This document shows positions 63,371 through 64,000 of a DNA stretch of 64,000 bases, in pieces. The notes beneath the pieces were generated by a model. That model worked only from the letters and a program-made list of their open reading frames with translations, had not been told where the DNA came from and ran no database searches. Numbering within the stretch: the stretch's first letter is position 1; every line of letters begins with the position of its first letter. Origin of the DNA: Pseudomonadota bacterium (lineage in GTDB: Bacteria > Pseudomonadota > Gammaproteobacteria > Xanthomonadales > Xanthomonadaceae); contig JAFECB010000017.1 of assembly GCA_018242365.1 (NCBI GenBank), positions 310,001-374,000 of the forward strand, read 5' to 3'. The translations under genes were made by a program, and so were the position numbers.

Positions 63371-63883
63371 ATGGAAAACAAATCCTCGCCCTGGCGCGAA
63401 CCGATCGTCTGGCTGATGCTGGTGCTGGTCGGCGCCGTGGTCATCGGCAGCGTCGTCATGTACAAGGTCGCCAATGCCGATGGGCCGATGGACGTGGTCC
63501 CGGACGACGTCCAGCGCACCGGGCAGATCCAGCAGGCCGACCTCGGCCCGGATGCCGCCGCGGCGCAGGCGGGGCTGGCCGCGGTCGCCAGCATCGACCA
63601 GGAGCACGGCCGGGTGGAGGTCTTCCCGACCACCGGCACCTTCGACCATGCCCGCCACCTGCGTCTGTCCCTGCATCACCCGACGCGCGCCAGCGAAGAC
63701 CTGATCCTGGATCTGGAACCGTTCGAGGCGGGTTGGCGCGCCAACGCAACGCCCGCACTCGACCACGATTGGTTGCTGCAACTGGAACCGACCAGCGGCA
63801 GTCGTTGGCGCCTGCGCGGCCGACTCGTGCGCGGCGAACGTGCGGTGCATCTGCAACCCGCCATCGCGGCCAGCCAGCCCTAG
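63371..63883 (+). CDS. ccoH: FixH/CcoH family protein
   Basis: A 170-residue membrane-anchored protein needed for cbb3 oxidase maturation. One N-terminal helix (IVWLMLVLVGAVVIGSVVMY), the KVANADGPMDVV segment and a C-terminal beta domain with LDHDWLLQLEP fit FixH. Starts 14 bp after ccoG in the usual GHI order. Confidence 0.88.
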   Translation: MENKSSPWREPIVWLMLVLVGAVVIGSVVMYKVANADGPMDVVPDDVQRTGQIQQADLGPDAAAAQAGLAAVASIDQEHGRVEVFPTTGTFDHARHLRLSLHHPTRASEDLILDLEPFEAGWRANATPALDHDWLLQLEPTSGSRWRLRGRLVRGERAVHLQPAIAASQP

Positions 63884-63888
63884 CCAGC

Positions 63889-64000
63889 ATGGATGCCGTG
63901 GCCGCGGCCTGCCACCACTGCGGCGAATCCTTGCCGACGTCACCGGCGCATGCCGAGTTCGACGGCGTCACCCGCGCGTTCTGTTGCGATGGCTGCGCCG
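63889..64000 (+). CDS. ccoI: CcoI copper-transporting P-type ATPase, N-terminal part
   Basis: Only the first 37 residues are in the window. They show ACHHCGESLP and FCCDGC, the Cys pairs that open CcoI/FixI copper ATPases before the heavy-metal-associated domain. The gene follows ccoH by 5 bp, its usual place. CcoI delivers copper for CuB of the cbb3 oxidase. The rest is beyond the edge. Confidence 0.85.
   Translation, partial: MDAVAAACHHCGESLPTSPAHAEFDGVTRAFCCDGCA

Overview
The window is about 64 kb of GC-rich chromosomal DNA packed with genes, mostly in short operons with ATGA or GTGA start/stop overlaps. The gene families and gene order (nnr-tsaE-amiC-mutL, a lone rnfB after metG, short Mrp/ApbC, DUF1684 and GumN after mutL, GTAG-type palindromic repeats) point to a gammaproteobacterium of the order Lysobacterales (Xanthomonadales). 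The genus cannot be told from the sequence. The ccoNOQP oxidase, two FNR-type regulators, anaerobic hemN and nnrS indicate a life with low-oxygen periods and exposure to nitric oxide. No phage, insertion sequence, rRNA or CRISPR array was seen.

Layout. 1-7.9 kb: partial lipoprotein, rnd, tRNA-Asn, an ABC exporter pair, DUF3147 and VOC proteins, prmB, a SCO protein and psd. 7.9-15 kb: MltD-like transglycosylase, YjgR-type ATPase, NlpE-like lipoprotein, greB, rimO, dienelactone hydrolase, HIT protein. 15.1-20.9 kb: a six-gene, tightly coupled block of unknown function, made of five related single-pass membrane proteins (one clearly DUF6090) around a TolB-like/TPR membrane protein; this is the best candidate for an undescribed system. 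21-29.7 kb: flavoprotein, DUF885 lipoprotein, dcd, apbC, two tandem DUF2147 genes, metG, rnfB. 29.7-37 kb (minus strand): nnr-tsaE-amiC-mutL-DUF1684-gumN. 37.1-41.3 kb: AbrB/Doc toxin-antitoxin pair, parC, DUF3592 and tpm. 41.3-47.3 kb: hemN, fnr, nnrS, sirB2 and a PLP decarboxylase. 47.5-53.6 kb (minus): heavy-metal RND efflux operon with a Cys/His-rich leader protein. 53.7-57.3 kb: cysteine-synthase-like gene, then nadB-nadA. 57.4-64 kb: a second fnr divergent from ccoN-O-Q-P-orf-ccoG-ccoH-ccoI (the last cut by the window edge).

Regulation seen in the sequence: FNR boxes lie before hemN, nnrS and ccoN. In the hemN and ccoN promoters the box stands exactly 22 bp from a good -10-like hexamer; the same position before nnrS holds a poorer one. 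The hemN and nnrS start codons fall almost on the predicted transcription start, suggesting leaderless or near-leaderless mRNAs. The palindromic repeats are closely woven into genes: three genes (greB, apbC, rnfB) take their TAG stop from the GTAG/CTAC end of a repeat, and rnfB carries another repeat hairpin inside its first codons.
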